The position numbers were made by a program, and so were the translations under genes. Below, one piece after another: positions 50,960 to 59,776 of a stretch of DNA of 64,000 nt. How positions within the stretch are numbered: position 1 is the stretch's first letter; each line of letters starts with the position of its first letter. Where the stretch lies: positions 434,001 through 498,000 of the forward strand of contig NZ_JAKWJQ010000002.1 of assembly GCF_022761015.1 (NCBI RefSeq), read 5' to 3'. The notes under the pieces were generated by a model. That model had not been told where the DNA came from. It did not search any database and saw only the letters and a list, made by a program, of their open reading frames with translations. This DNA comes from Humibacter sp. RRB41 (lineage in GTDB: Bacteria > Actinomycetota > Actinomycetes > Actinomycetales > Microbacteriaceae).

Positions 50960-51379
50960 TCAGTTACGAAGTGTCAGGCCGAACGATGCGGCGTACTGAG
51001 ACACGTTGAGGCCGGTCAAATCAGGTGTGCCGGCTCGTGAGAAGTAGGAGATATCGGAGACGTCGGACACCCATCCGACGCCGTCGACGATCGCGGAGAG
51101 CGGGTCAGACGCCCATCCCCAGACCGTCTGGTAGGCGATGGCAGCTTCAGCTTTCGCTGCGGCGATGCCGTTCCCGAAGACGTTGATGTCGAGGATGATG
51201 TCCCACTCGCCAGGCCCGTTGAACGTCTGCCCGTCACCGAGGACGTTGAACTGCCACAGCGGCAGGTCACCGAGTGAATCCGAGTCCGTCTCCGGAATGA
51301 TCCGCTTTCCCGGGTTCGCGCGCGTGAGCAGGTCGTACACGAGTTGCTCGGCGTCGAGCAGGATGATCTGCTCAACCAC
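50960..51379 (-). CDS. Tail terminator/completion protein
   Basis: A 139-residue protein. MVEQIILLDAEQLVYDLLTR begins it, and LPLWQFNVLGDGQTFNGPGEWDIILDINVFG and VWGWASDPLSAIVDGVGWV are typical of small tail terminator proteins before the tube gene. It overlaps the DUF5403 gene by eight bases. Assignment follows from position, size and fold pattern. Confidence 0.72.
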   Translation of the reverse strand: MVEQIILLDAEQLVYDLLTRANPGKRIIPETDSDSLGDLPLWQFNVLGDGQTFNGPGEWDIILDINVFGNGIAAAKAEAAIAYQTVWGWASDPLSAIVDGVGWVSDVSDISYFSRAGTPDLTGLNVSQYAASFGLTLRN

Positions 51380-51713
51380 CGGACACCACCGGCATGCTCG
51401 CTACGGCCTTGCCCATGCTGTGCTGGCCCTTCACGTACCCCAGGACGGGACCGCCGGCTTCGTTCTTGATCACGTGGCCGAGTTCCTTCGGAACAGCCAA
51501 AGGATCAGTCGCAGCAACGAGCCTGTCGGTCACGCCACGCTTCCCCCGGGCCTTCATCACGATGATGCTCGAGGAGAACGCTCCCCCATCGCGATGCTTC
51601 TGCGCCTCAGCTTTCGCTCGAGCCGCGAGCTCCTCCGCGACGACATCCATCTCGGCAGACTCCCCCGCGATCTGCGCGGCAGTGATGCCAGCGGTCACAT
51701 CGACGTCAGCCAT
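51372..51713 (-). CDS. DUF5403-type head-tail protein
   Basis: A 113-residue protein beginning MADVDVTAGITAAQIAGESA; SSIIVMKARGKRGVTDRLVAATDPLAVPKELGHVIKNEAGGPVLGYV matches the DUF5403 family of actinophage head-tail connector-region proteins. The start at 51713 overlaps the stop of the upstream gene. It lies between the stopper and tail terminator genes; it is probably a minor connector or neck component. Confidence 0.75.
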   Translation of the reverse strand: MADVDVTAGITAAQIAGESAEMDVVAEELAARAKAEAQKHRDGGAFSSSIIVMKARGKRGVTDRLVAATDPLAVPKELGHVIKNEAGGPVLGYVKGQHSMGKAVASMPVVSGG

Positions 51714-52054
51714 CAGGTGCCCCCTGTCGAGTTCCTTTTCCGGAGAATGACCTCGAAGTGCCGGGTGCTCGGCGACATGTCGTACAGCTGCGCTTCGCCG
51801 ACTTGGTCCCACTCCGCGCCGTCGAACGTGACGACGCAGAGCGGGCTGCCAGGCCAGGAGAGGCTGTGGAACGACATGGTGACGAAGTCGCGCAGGCCGA
51901 AGCTCACGATCTCGTCAGAGGACAACGGATGCTTGTTGCCGCGCACCTTGACCGGTGCCCCGTCGTTGACGAGCTCGTTCTGCCCGATGCTTCCCTCGAC
52001 CTGCTGGCGGTTCTGCACGGTCACCACGTGTCGCGGTGCTGTGAGCAGACTCAT
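51713..52054 (-). CDS. Head-tail stopper-like protein
   Basis: A 113-residue protein: MSLLTAPRHVVTVQNRQQVE at the start and VKVRGNKHPLSSDEIVSFGLRDF, then SWPGSPLCVVTFDGAEWDQVGEA. The beta-rich layout suits a head-closure protein (HCP-like). The ATG at 52054 overlaps the stop of the adaptor gene as ATGA. Position after the Gp19/Gp15/Gp42 adaptor is standard. Confidence 0.7.
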   Translation of the reverse strand: MSLLTAPRHVVTVQNRQQVEGSIGQNELVNDGAPVKVRGNKHPLSSDEIVSFGLRDFVTMSFHSLSWPGSPLCVVTFDGAEWDQVGEAQLYDMSPSTRHFEVILRKRNSTGGT

Positions 52055-52446
52055 CCCCACCCCCGTTCGACCCCGAGTCGCATCGTGCGTGGCACGGTCT
52101 TCGTCTGAGGCCCAGCGAGCGTCTCAACGTCGTCGTCCGTGAACCAGAGGTTTCCGGACGCGACCTGAGCGCGGAGTCCGTAACCGTACCCGCCGTCGTT
52201 CTCATTCGAGAACCCTTGCGGGTTGCGGATCACACGGAGCACCGCATCAGCGATGACACGCTTGTACAGGTTGATAGTGAGGTCGCCGCTGGCGAGCCGA
52301 GAAGTGATCTCAGCCCGCCAGCGCGACAGGGCGTAATCGACGGCATCCTGCACCTGCGTGGAAACGTAGGTGCAGGAGAACGCGTCCAGGTCGCCTTCGT
52401 ATCGAGCAGCGACATCGCCGGCCGAAACCTCCGGGATGTCGTCCAC
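52051..52446 (-). CDS. Head-to-tail adaptor (Gp19/Gp15/Gp42 family)
   Basis: A 131-residue helical protein. DIPEVSAGDVAARYEGDLDA, TQVQDAVDYALSRWRAEITSRLASGDLTINLYKRVIADAVLRVIRNPQGFSNE and TVPRTMRLGVERGW are signatures of the adaptor ring that binds the portal in mycobacterial and related phages. It overlaps the stopper gene. Confidence 0.85.
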   Translation of the reverse strand: MDDIPEVSAGDVAARYEGDLDAFSCTYVSTQVQDAVDYALSRWRAEITSRLASGDLTINLYKRVIADAVLRVIRNPQGFSNENDGGYGYGLRAQVASGNLWFTDDDVETLAGPQTKTVPRTMRLGVERGWG

Positions 52447-52449
52447 GGT

Positions 52450-52743
52450 CTACTCCTGGTTCTCGGCGTCGTCCTGCGTGAGGCGCTCGACGAGTGCGGC
52501 GGTGTCGCCGTCGACAGGCAGCTCGCGTTCCGTGAGGACCGCGCGGAGCTCGTCGTCCGACTTTCCGTCGTAGGCACCCGGCTCGGATTCCTCCGCGGCC
52601 GGTTCGCCATCGTCGGGTGCGTAGACGTCCGGGTTGGTGATGAGCTTCGTGGCCCACGCGGGAATCTCTTCCCCGGCCCCGAAGATGACCACCTGCCCGT
52701 TCTTCTTCTCGACGTGCACGTGCGTGCGAGCGATCTTGGCCAT
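52450..52743 (-). CDS. Head-associated protein with SAP-like C-terminus
   Basis: A 97-residue protein. The N-terminal part (MAKIARTHVHVEKKNGQVVI...FGAGEEIPAWATKLITNPDVY) is common in the gene after the capsid in actinophages. The C-terminal part (YDGKSDDELRAVLTERELPVDGDTAALVERL) looks like a SAP/HeH DNA-binding helix pair with an acidic linker. It follows the capsid gene by two bases. It may help in head completion or bind DNA ends. Confidence 0.68.
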   Translation of the reverse strand: MAKIARTHVHVEKKNGQVVIFGAGEEIPAWATKLITNPDVYAPDDGEPAAEESEPGAYDGKSDDELRAVLTERELPVDGDTAALVERLTQDDAENQE

Positions 52744-52745
52744 GG

Positions 52746-53783
52746 TCAGATCACCTGCGCAGCGAACGTGTAGTTGGCCGACTGGAGGACGGGCAGCACG
52801 ATCGCGGACGCGAGCACGTTGTGGCCCTCGGGGTCGCTGTCGTGGAACGCCGCAGCGAACACGCCCGGCGCCTCGGCGGTGGAGATGCCGTAATCCGAGT
52901 TGATCGCCTCCGCAGGGATGCCCCACTGAGTCGAGCCGAGCACACCACCGACACCACCGAGCTGAGGACCACCCGATGCGGGGAGCCAGATCAGCTTGTT
53001 CGAGCCGACGATGCGCTGTGTCGCACCCTTGTAGACGATCTGGTCGTCGTTGATGATGATCTGACCGAATCCGAAGGAGGAGAACACAGCCTTGACCTGG
53101 TCCTGGCTGATGATCGCCGGAAGGCTGGCGGACGCGAGTCCGGTCGCCGCACCGATGATCGACGTGTTCTTCTGCAGAGCCGCAATGACCGAGCTTGAGA
53201 TCATCGCGATTGCCGGCGAAACACCGGTCACCGCGCGATACGCGGCCGCCCAGGTGGTCAGGTCGCTGAGCGCGTTCGCCGATGTGGTTGTCCACACCGT
53301 TCCCGCGGTGACGGTGTTGCCTGCAGCGCGAGCGAAGTCGATCGTGAAGATCAGCCCGTTCTCGTTCAGGGTGATGGTGCCCGTCTCGACCGCCTGGCCC
53401 TGAGCGAGTGCGACGCGTGCGGCGATCGCGGCGCCGTTGCGCTCGGCGTAGTCCTCGAATTTGCCGCCGATTGCGTCCGTCTGCCCGAACAGCGTGAGCT
53501 GGTCGTACTCGGAAACGCGCAGCTTGCGCGAGATCGCCGGGAGCTTGCCCTGAACGGACTTGCCCCCGGGCGTCTTGCCGAACGGAGACTCAGCGTCGTA
53601 GGCGCGGAACGACGCAGCTTCGGTCAGCTGCAGCGAGTTGATGTCGAAGTCATACGACAGGCCGATGTTGTCGACCGACGGAAGATACGACGGCAGGACG
53701 AACGACGCGAGAGTCGCGTCGGCCGCGGCACGCGCGACAGCGGTGAGCTGAGCCGCGGTGCGGAAAGAACTGCTGTACACCAT
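52746..53783 (-). CDS. Major capsid protein (phage capsid E type)
   Basis: A 345-residue capsid protein of the HK97 fold. NIGLSYDFDINSLQLTEAASFRAYDAESPFGKTPGG contains the E-loop/N-arm region. LRVSEYDQLTLFGQTDAIGGKFEDYAERNGAAIAARVALAQGQAVETG and FGFGQIIINDDQIVYKG are the P-domain and A-domain blocks typical of the capsid E family. It follows the decoration protein and scaffold, the usual order. Confidence 0.92.
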   Translation of the reverse strand: MVYSSSFRTAAQLTAVARAAADATLASFVLPSYLPSVDNIGLSYDFDINSLQLTEAASFRAYDAESPFGKTPGGKSVQGKLPAISRKLRVSEYDQLTLFGQTDAIGGKFEDYAERNGAAIAARVALAQGQAVETGTITLNENGLIFTIDFARAAGNTVTAGTVWTTTSANALSDLTTWAAAYRAVTGVSPAIAMISSSVIAALQKNTSIIGAATGLASASLPAIISQDQVKAVFSSFGFGQIIINDDQIVYKGATQRIVGSNKLIWLPASGGPQLGGVGGVLGSTQWGIPAEAINSDYGISTAEAPGVFAAAFHDSDPEGHNVLASAIVLPVLQSANYTFAAQVI

Positions 53784-53793
53784 GTCTGTTTCC

Positions 53794-54222
53794 TCAGCTC
53801 TCGAAGACGAACTTGCCGGCCGTGGTCGCAGCGGTGACGTCGGATGCGGCGCCGGCCTTCTGCGCCGCGATGGGCAGGTTGGCGGGAATGATGAATCCGT
53901 GCTGAAGCACGGCGACGGCGACCTTCGCCGAGACGCTGCCGTCCGGGCGCAGCAGCCCCTCCTCGAACAGGAGGAAGCCGTCGAGCGACAGCTGGCGGCC
54001 GTCGGAAGCGGTCGTGTCGTACGGGCCGTACAGACCCGACGCGGTGATCTTCGCCAGCGCGATGCCGGAGTAGAGCACCTTCGTCGACGCGTCGTAGTGT
54101 GTGCCCGAGGTGAACTTGGTGACGTCCAACGTGCGGGACTGACCAGTCGAAAGACCGTGGTCGCTTGCGAGCCAGGTCTGGTCGCGGCCGCCCGTCGAGG
54201 ACACCAAAGTGGAGTAGTCCAC
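53794..54222 (-). CDS. Head decoration protein
   Basis: A 142-residue protein. GLSTGQSRTLDVTKFTSGTHYDASTKVLYSGIALAKI and GQLSLDGFLLFEEGLLRPDG-like text are typical of the decoration protein D group that binds capsid trimers. It lies between scaffold and capsid, which is standard. Confidence 0.82.
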   Translation of the reverse strand: MDYSTLVSSTGGRDQTWLASDHGLSTGQSRTLDVTKFTSGTHYDASTKVLYSGIALAKITASGLYGPYDTTASDGRQLSLDGFLLFEEGLLRPDGSVSAKVAVAVLQHGFIIPANLPIAAQKAGAASDVTAATTAGKFVFES

Positions 54223-54244
54223 GATGTTCCTTTCAGTGAGAGGT

Positions 54245-54898
54245 TTACTTGCTTGCCGGCCGGAGCTTCTCGAGACGCGCCTTGCGCATCTCAGCTATCG
54301 AGCCGGAGCCGGAACCGCCGGCGGCGGATCCGTTGCGTTGCCTCTCCAGCGCCGCCTTGACAGGGTCAGCCGGAGTGCCATTGCTGGAATCCGCGGGACC
54401 GAACGTCCCAGCGAACTCCGTCAGAGCGACCACATTCAGGTCGCCCTTCTCATCAACGAACGAGTGCGCGTCGATGTGCGCGAATGCCTTCGCCACGTCG
54501 TCATTGCTCTTGCCCGTCAGAGCCTGAAATCGGCCCATCACGGCATCCTTGAGGTACCGTTCCGCGCCGATGTTCTCGCCTTCGCGGCGAGCTTCGTCAC
54601 GGGCGTCGGTGAGCGCCTTCTCCTGCTCGGTCTGATTCGCGGCCTTGAGCTGTTCCAGCTCGTCAGCCTTCGTCTTCAGATCGTCGTAGTCGGCGCGCGA
54701 CTTCGCTTCGTTCTCGTGCTTCCGTGCCTGAAACTTCCAGTACGCGACTTGCTGCTCAGCCGTCATCTGCTCGATCGGCGTCTCGGCGGGGAACCCGCGC
54801 GACGCCTCCAGAGCTGCCTTCTCCGCTGCGGCTTTGTCCGCTGCTGCCTTGTCGGCGGCCGCCTTCTCTGCTGCGAGCTCTTCGGCTGTCTTGGGCAT
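54245..54898 (-). CDS. Capsid scaffold protein
   Basis: A 217-residue highly charged helical protein. The N-terminus has a KAAADKA repeat (about 10-30). KFQARKHENEAKSRADYDDLKTKADELEQLKAANQTEQEKAL is a long coiled coil and the C-terminal SIAEMRKARLEKLRPA is the basic capsid-binding end. GGAGGAAG nine bases upstream fixes the ATG at 54898. This is typical of scaffolds that leave the head before DNA packaging. Confidence 0.9.
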   Translation of the reverse strand: MPKTAEELAAEKAAADKAAADKAAAEKAALEASRGFPAETPIEQMTAEQQVAYWKFQARKHENEAKSRADYDDLKTKADELEQLKAANQTEQEKALTDARDEARREGENIGAERYLKDAVMGRFQALTGKSNDDVAKAFAHIDAHSFVDEKGDLNVVALTEFAGTFGPADSSNGTPADPVKAALERQRNGSAAGGSGSGSIAEMRKARLEKLRPASK

Positions 54899-54958
54899 GT
54901 TCTTCCTCCGTGTCGGTGGTTGGTTGCCCATGACGGGCATGCCGGGAATCCCGGCGCA

Positions 54959-56008
54959 TCACAGGGACTTCGCGGTCGCCTGCAACATCGCGACATAGCC
55001 GCGAAGATTCGATGTCAATCGAGTGAGAGTCGTGCGCCGATCCACGAGCGCAGTCATCTCCGGTGTGAGCCGGTCGTAGTCGAGATCCGCTGGGATCTGC
55101 TTCTGCAAGTCCGCGAGCTCCGTCGTCGCCTCGTCCAGTTGCCTACTCGCTGAGGACAGCGCGGCCGCGTTCTGCTTCCGCATCACCTCCAGCGTCGGCT
55201 TCTTGAACGCCGGCCGACCAGCCTCTTCCGGAGTGCGGAAGTGATCGCCGTGCTTCACCAGGACCGGGCCGAGCTCGCCGTGCTCGTTGATCGTGACGCG
55301 TGTGTTCAGCAGGTCCGAACCGAACTTGCTGCCCGCGCCCCGATAGAGCTCGTCGAGGTCGTCCTTGTTCAGACGGAATCCCGGGTCGTCACCCGCCACG
55401 ATCGGCATCGTCGTGCAATTGTCGCCACCGTGAATCGGCATCAACTCGCCCGACTTGTAGAAGCGTTGCGACGCTACGACGCAGAGGCCGCAGCTGCCGT
55501 TTCGCGACAGTTCAGGATGGATCACACGCCGGTAGCCGACGATCGAAGGTGTCGCGTCGTAGATCCTCGTCGCCTCGTCGCGCTCGGCCAGCATGACGTC
55601 CTGCTCGGCGATGTCGCTCAACCGCTCGGTGGCCGCCTCGACTGCGTCATCGACGCTCGAGCCTTGCGACAGCGCGTAGATGAACTGTGTCGACGGCCGC
55701 GAGTAGACATCCAGTGCCGAGACGTTCGACCTCGGATACGGGTTGATCGCCGGAGGCAAGGTCAGCTTGCCGCCAAGCTCGCGCATCACCGTGGTGTTGT
55801 ACGACCTGGCCTGCAACCGCATCCGCGAGGTCGCCGACGACACGAGAGTCGCCGACTTCGCCGCGAGTGCGGTCACCGCGTCAGGGTCGCGGGAATCACC
55901 GAAGTCGCCCCACAGCCCGAGCAGAAGCTTCACGAGCTGCGAGACGATCGAGTCCCGCTGCGTCGCGTGACGGTCCGAGATCGCCGCGAGACGATCCGTG
56001 GAAGCCAT
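54959..56008 (-). CDS. Minor head protein / capsid maturation (VG15/MuF-like)
   Basis: A 349-residue protein with a Cys-containing block, GSCGLCVVASQRFYKSGELMPIHGGDNCTT, reminiscent of MuF-type minor head proteins. RMRLQARSYNTTVMRELGGKLTLPPAINPYPRSNVSALDVYSRPSTQF is the typical N-terminal domain. It lies between portal and scaffold, as the minor head protein does in SPP1-like phages. A protease activity has been suggested for the actinophage group but its residues are not evident. Confidence 0.78.
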   Translation of the reverse strand: MASTDRLAAISDRHATQRDSIVSQLVKLLLGLWGDFGDSRDPDAVTALAAKSATLVSSATSRMRLQARSYNTTVMRELGGKLTLPPAINPYPRSNVSALDVYSRPSTQFIYALSQGSSVDDAVEAATERLSDIAEQDVMLAERDEATRIYDATPSIVGYRRVIHPELSRNGSCGLCVVASQRFYKSGELMPIHGGDNCTTMPIVAGDDPGFRLNKDDLDELYRGAGSKFGSDLLNTRVTINEHGELGPVLVKHGDHFRTPEEAGRPAFKKPTLEVMRKQNAAALSSASRQLDEATTELADLQKQIPADLDYDRLTPEMTALVDRRTTLTRLTSNLRGYVAMLQATAKSL

Positions 56009-56012
56009 CCGC

Positions 56013-57410
56013 CTATGCCGCCGGCGCCGGGCTCAGGAACGCCTGATCCTGCAGGTTCTGCTCCTCCTGCGCCATCTCGTCCGGAGTCAGCTGGAAGATC
56101 TTCTCGTCAATCATCTTCTGCGACAGACCACCGGTCTTCGCCTGAGCGGATGCCGCGGCGCGCTCTGTGATCGAAGACCGATCGATCGGCGCCCACATCG
56201 TTGAGATGTCACCTACCTGAGCACGCTGCGCGTCGCCGAGCGCCTGGAACGCGAGGCTGTGCGCCTGGGCCAGACCTGCGTCAGCACGATCCACGAGATC
56301 CTCAACTGCGAAGATGAGCGACTCCCGGGCGAGCGACGCACCCTCCGCGGAACCATTCGCGGCGTCAGGCGACAGGATGTAGATCGGCGTCGACGTCACC
56401 GCCGCGAGGTTCTTCACGTCGTCCTTGAGCGCACCCGAGATGGGGGTGATGTCGGTGACCGCCGACTCCCAGATCTTCGCTTCCGTCGGAAGCATCCAAA
56501 GCGCGCCCGGACCGGCCTTGTAGACCTCGTCGTAGTTGATCAGCTCGCCAGCACGAGGATGCCCCGCCGGATACCGTTCGGGCAGATCACCCTGGATCGC
56601 AAGCTGACGGAACGCCTGCATGGCGATGATCTCGGACCGCTGCAGGATCGTGTGGTTCACCCGATCCAAGGAGTCGAGGTGGTTCTCGTAGACACCGACG
56701 CCGTTCCGCGTGCGGTACGACACGACCGGGACGTCCTGCGTGTATCCCAGCGGAATCGGATCTGATACCCACGTCCAACCGTCTCCGGGCGTCCACGTCG
56801 TGCCGTCGGAAGGGATCGACGACACCGCGGCGGCACGGAATGCCTGACGCATGTAGCCCGGCCGGAACAGGGTCATCAGGTCGGCGCGGTTGATCGGGTC
56901 GTACCCGACGGTGATCGCCGCCTCAGAGAGCCACGGCTGCGCCGCGAGCGGAGATGCCGCGGTGGTCCACCCGTTCGAAGGCAGGATCGTCGGCTGTGCG
57001 TCCGACGACGGCGACTGCGGGCCAGTCGTCGTGGTGAACGCTTCACCGAAGTCGACCATGTCCGAGAACACGTCCCGGATGCCGACCTTCATCGACGAAC
57101 GCTTCCACGTGGTCATCGCCAACGCGTCACCGTTATCGTCGCCGGGCGCGGCCGTCTTGAACGCCAACGGCTTCATCCGGTTCGTGCGCGCCGAAGAGAT
57201 CAGCTCCGCCATGTTCAGCCGCGACTGACGGATGAAGGTCTGAAATGCGATAGACGTAGCGACGGATGCCGCGGCCGGGATCATGCACGTGTTGTCCCGG
57301 TACGACTGCAGCAGCCTCAGCCTCGGGAACCCGCGACCCAACTTCGTCGCGAGTCGAAGAATCCACCAGTCATCGGAGCCAGTGACGCCTGCCTGCGTGA
57401 ACATCGCCAC
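56013..57410 (-). CDS. Portal protein
   Basis: A 465-residue portal. DDWWILRLATKLGRGFPRLRLLQSYRDNTCMIP, VSYRTRNGVGVYENHLDSLDRVNHTILQRSEIIAMQAFRQLAIQGD and ISGALKDDVKNLAAVTSTPIYILSPDAANGSAEG are recognisable portal blocks of the actinophage type. It follows the large terminase by ten bases. The dodecameric portal forms the DNA channel at one vertex and docks the terminase. Confidence 0.88.
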   Translation of the reverse strand: MAMFTQAGVTGSDDWWILRLATKLGRGFPRLRLLQSYRDNTCMIPAAASVATSIAFQTFIRQSRLNMAELISSARTNRMKPLAFKTAAPGDDNGDALAMTTWKRSSMKVGIRDVFSDMVDFGEAFTTTTGPQSPSSDAQPTILPSNGWTTAASPLAAQPWLSEAAITVGYDPINRADLMTLFRPGYMRQAFRAAAVSSIPSDGTTWTPGDGWTWVSDPIPLGYTQDVPVVSYRTRNGVGVYENHLDSLDRVNHTILQRSEIIAMQAFRQLAIQGDLPERYPAGHPRAGELINYDEVYKAGPGALWMLPTEAKIWESAVTDITPISGALKDDVKNLAAVTSTPIYILSPDAANGSAEGASLARESLIFAVEDLVDRADAGLAQAHSLAFQALGDAQRAQVGDISTMWAPIDRSSITERAAASAQAKTGGLSQKMIDEKIFQLTPDEMAQEEQNLQDQAFLSPAPAA

Positions 57411-57420
57411 CGCCCTCTCA

Positions 57421-59130
57421 TCATCTGACCGCGAACGGCACGAACGTCGACTTCTCTTGCGGCTTCTGCGACACGAAATCCGCAGCAGCCTGGAACGCGA
57501 GCGTCCCCGCCATCGCGGCGTCGATCTTCTTCGACGAGTTCTTCGTCTCCTTGCCGATGACCGTCCCGCCGCGGCGCTCCCAACGACGTGCGTTTAGGAA
57601 GTGGCGCGACATGACCTTCCCCAGCGGGGTGTCGTCGTCGTGCGACATCGTCCCCGACGCGATCGCCGTATGAAGTAGCTCAAGCGCCTCAGCCATCTGC
57701 ACGTCACGCTTCGTGTACCAAGCGATCTCGTTCTTCGCTGACGCCTTCACCTCGAGCTGCTCGCCGTACTCCTTCGCCCACGACCGCACCCAGTCCTGCC
57801 AGTACGGCGGGTCAGCGTAGAACGCGACCACTTCGAACTTCTCGAACGCGGCAGACACGGCAGCGTCGACGGCGTCCTGGTCGACTTCCCAGTCGTCCGC
57901 CTCCGGCCCGTCAGGCTTCTCCTGGATGTGCAACGGGAACAGATACCGGTCGCGGATCCTGCAAGCGACCAGCGCAGTCGCATCGTTCGACAGCGAACCA
58001 TCGAAGCCGAGCGCAACCTTGTCGCCATTCCACGGCCGAACGAAGCCCTTCTCGAGCTTCGCCTTACGGACAAGCGCGCGGATCTGTACGCGACCACGCG
58101 GCGTCCAATCCTCCGGACTCACCCACGCGTTCTGCGCAGCCGTCCGCGCGTTCAACCGCATCCGACGCGACCGCGACTGCGGCTGCCGCGGATCCCACAC
58201 CTTATTGATGAGATCCTCGAGCGAGTTCCATTCCAACGCATCCCCGTACGCATCGATCAGGCCGGCACGCAGCTCGTCCTCGTCGGCGAGATCCTTGACC
58301 TCACCCCAACGGTGATCGAACAGCAGCCGTGGCCGCTTCGCGCGGCCCTCCTCGATCGCATCCGCATACGCGTACGTCTGCTCGGCGATCGAATCCTCAC
58401 CCGGCGCGAACATCGTCGTCGTCTCCAACGACCACGGCTCAGCGATCATCGACCGCTTCCCGAGGTTGTCCGCGACCGTCTGATACATCTCCCGCAACTG
58501 CGGCGAGTTGTACAAGTGCGTCTCGTCGAAGACGACGAACGTCTCCAGACCACCATCCTTCGACGATGCACCAGACGTCGACCGCACAATCTGACCGCCG
58601 CCAGGGATCACGATGCGACTCAGGCCAGGGATCACACCCCACGCCTGCAAGTCGAACAGCGGCGCCCGCGAATCCGTCAGGTTGTAGTGAATCGTGCCGA
58701 ACGTGTTCCCGGTCTGCTCCTCCTCTGTCGCGAGGATCCGCACGAACGGGGACGTGACAGTCCGACCCATCGGCTCGCCACGCTTATACGTATACGTGTG
58801 GCCGAGGAACTCGTACTTCTCGCCGCCATTCGCCCAACCTGCGAACCGGGCAGGACCGAACGCTTCGAACAACGCCACCTTCGCGGCCAGCCCCGACTTA
58901 TCGCATCCCTTCGGGCGCGACAGGAACCCTGAGTCATACAGGCGGCGGCCTCGCGCGTCGAGCGTGTAGCAGTCGACGATGAAGCCGGTGTACTCGTCGC
59001 CGAAACGCACCGGCTGCCCGACAACATCGCCAGGGCCGTGCACGGTGAAGGTCTCAATCCACCAGGTGGCCAACCACCCCAGGGAAAGCTTGCGGTCATG
59101 TCCGGGCGCCGTGATCACCCGGCGAGGCAT
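57421..59130 (-). CDS. Terminase large subunit
   Basis: A 569-residue packaging motor. RPKGCDKSGLAAKVALFEAFGP contains the Walker A-like lysine (K-S) and ETFVVFDETHLYNSPQLREMYQTVADNLGK the Walker B Asp-Glu (FDETH). KVALGFDGSLSNDATALVACRI starts the RNase H-like nuclease domain and VVAFYADPPYWQDWVRSW and the C-terminal IDAAMAGTLAFQAAADFVSQ carry further Asp residues. The gene starts at the stop of the small subunit gene. Confidence 0.95.
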   Translation of the reverse strand: MPRRVITAPGHDRKLSLGWLATWWIETFTVHGPGDVVGQPVRFGDEYTGFIVDCYTLDARGRRLYDSGFLSRPKGCDKSGLAAKVALFEAFGPARFAGWANGGEKYEFLGHTYTYKRGEPMGRTVTSPFVRILATEEEQTGNTFGTIHYNLTDSRAPLFDLQAWGVIPGLSRIVIPGGGQIVRSTSGASSKDGGLETFVVFDETHLYNSPQLREMYQTVADNLGKRSMIAEPWSLETTTMFAPGEDSIAEQTYAYADAIEEGRAKRPRLLFDHRWGEVKDLADEDELRAGLIDAYGDALEWNSLEDLINKVWDPRQPQSRSRRMRLNARTAAQNAWVSPEDWTPRGRVQIRALVRKAKLEKGFVRPWNGDKVALGFDGSLSNDATALVACRIRDRYLFPLHIQEKPDGPEADDWEVDQDAVDAAVSAAFEKFEVVAFYADPPYWQDWVRSWAKEYGEQLEVKASAKNEIAWYTKRDVQMAEALELLHTAIASGTMSHDDDTPLGKVMSRHFLNARRWERRGGTVIGKETKNSSKKIDAAMAGTLAFQAAADFVSQKPQEKSTFVPFAVR

Positions 59131-59600
59131 CAGGCCCCGGTCAAACGGGAACGACGGTCATCGATCGACGTCACGTTTCCCGACGCCGCCTGATGTGTAC
59201 CAGGGGTGTCCGACGGCAGCCCGACACCGATCTCCACACGGAGCCTCGAGCGGTCCTCCGGCGTCGCACCGAACTTCTGCACCCGCAACCGCACCTCGGC
59301 GGCGAGCTCCCACTTGCCGGCGCTCCACATCTCGTGATGCATCAGGGCAGTGTCCAGCAGGAAGTCCCAGTCAGGGCCGGTCATCATCCGCAACGCCTGT
59401 GGCGACTCACGCCAGTGATTCCACCAGGCGATCGTGCGCGGATGCCACTTCGTTCGAACGCTCTTCCCGTCGCGGCCGACCTTCATCAGAGGCGGCAACG
59501 CCATCCCACGCTTCTTGCCATCAGCGACAAGCTTGACGGTCTCCTTGTTGTCCCGCTCACGCGAACGAGAACCAGCAGGAGCAGGGCCACGACCAGCCAT
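59130..59600 (-). CDS. Terminase small subunit
   Basis: A 156-residue protein. A basic N-terminus (MAGRGPAPAGSRSRERDNKE), then WHPRTIAWWNHWRESPQALRMMTGPDWDFLLDTALMHHEMWSAG and LRLRVQKFG-type text are standard for the actinophage small terminase subunit. The ATG at 59600 has GGAGG seven bases ahead, better than the one at 59633. It would bind the packaging site, probably in the gene-free stretch just upstream. Confidence 0.82.
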   Translation of the reverse strand: MAGRGPAPAGSRSRERDNKETVKLVADGKKRGMALPPLMKVGRDGKSVRTKWHPRTIAWWNHWRESPQALRMMTGPDWDFLLDTALMHHEMWSAGKWELAAEVRLRVQKFGATPEDRSRLRVEIGVGLPSDTPGTHQAASGNVTSIDDRRSRLTGA

Positions 59601-59714
59601 GACGAACCTCCATGTCGGATGTCCCGGCACCATGACGGCGCGCGAGAGCGCGGTTGAAACGAATCCACCCAGACCCGCGCAGATCGCGAGCAGCAGAACG
59701 CGAAGCGAGCTGGA

Positions 59715-59745
59715 AGGGGTCTGGGGGGGTGTTCCCCCCTCCCCT
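59715..59745. other. Strong G/C hairpin upstream of the terminase genes (possible cos/pac element)
   Basis: AGGGG-TCT-GGGGGG(G)-TGTT-CCCCCC-T-CCCCT folds into an 11-pair interrupted stem in the 176-base stretch between the small terminase start and a hypothetical gene. No T-run follows on either strand, so it is not a clear terminator. HNH and terminase genes nearby make it a candidate packaging-site element. Confidence 0.35.
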
Positions 59746-59776
59746 GTTGTGGGGTGGTGACCGGTCCGGATGGGTA

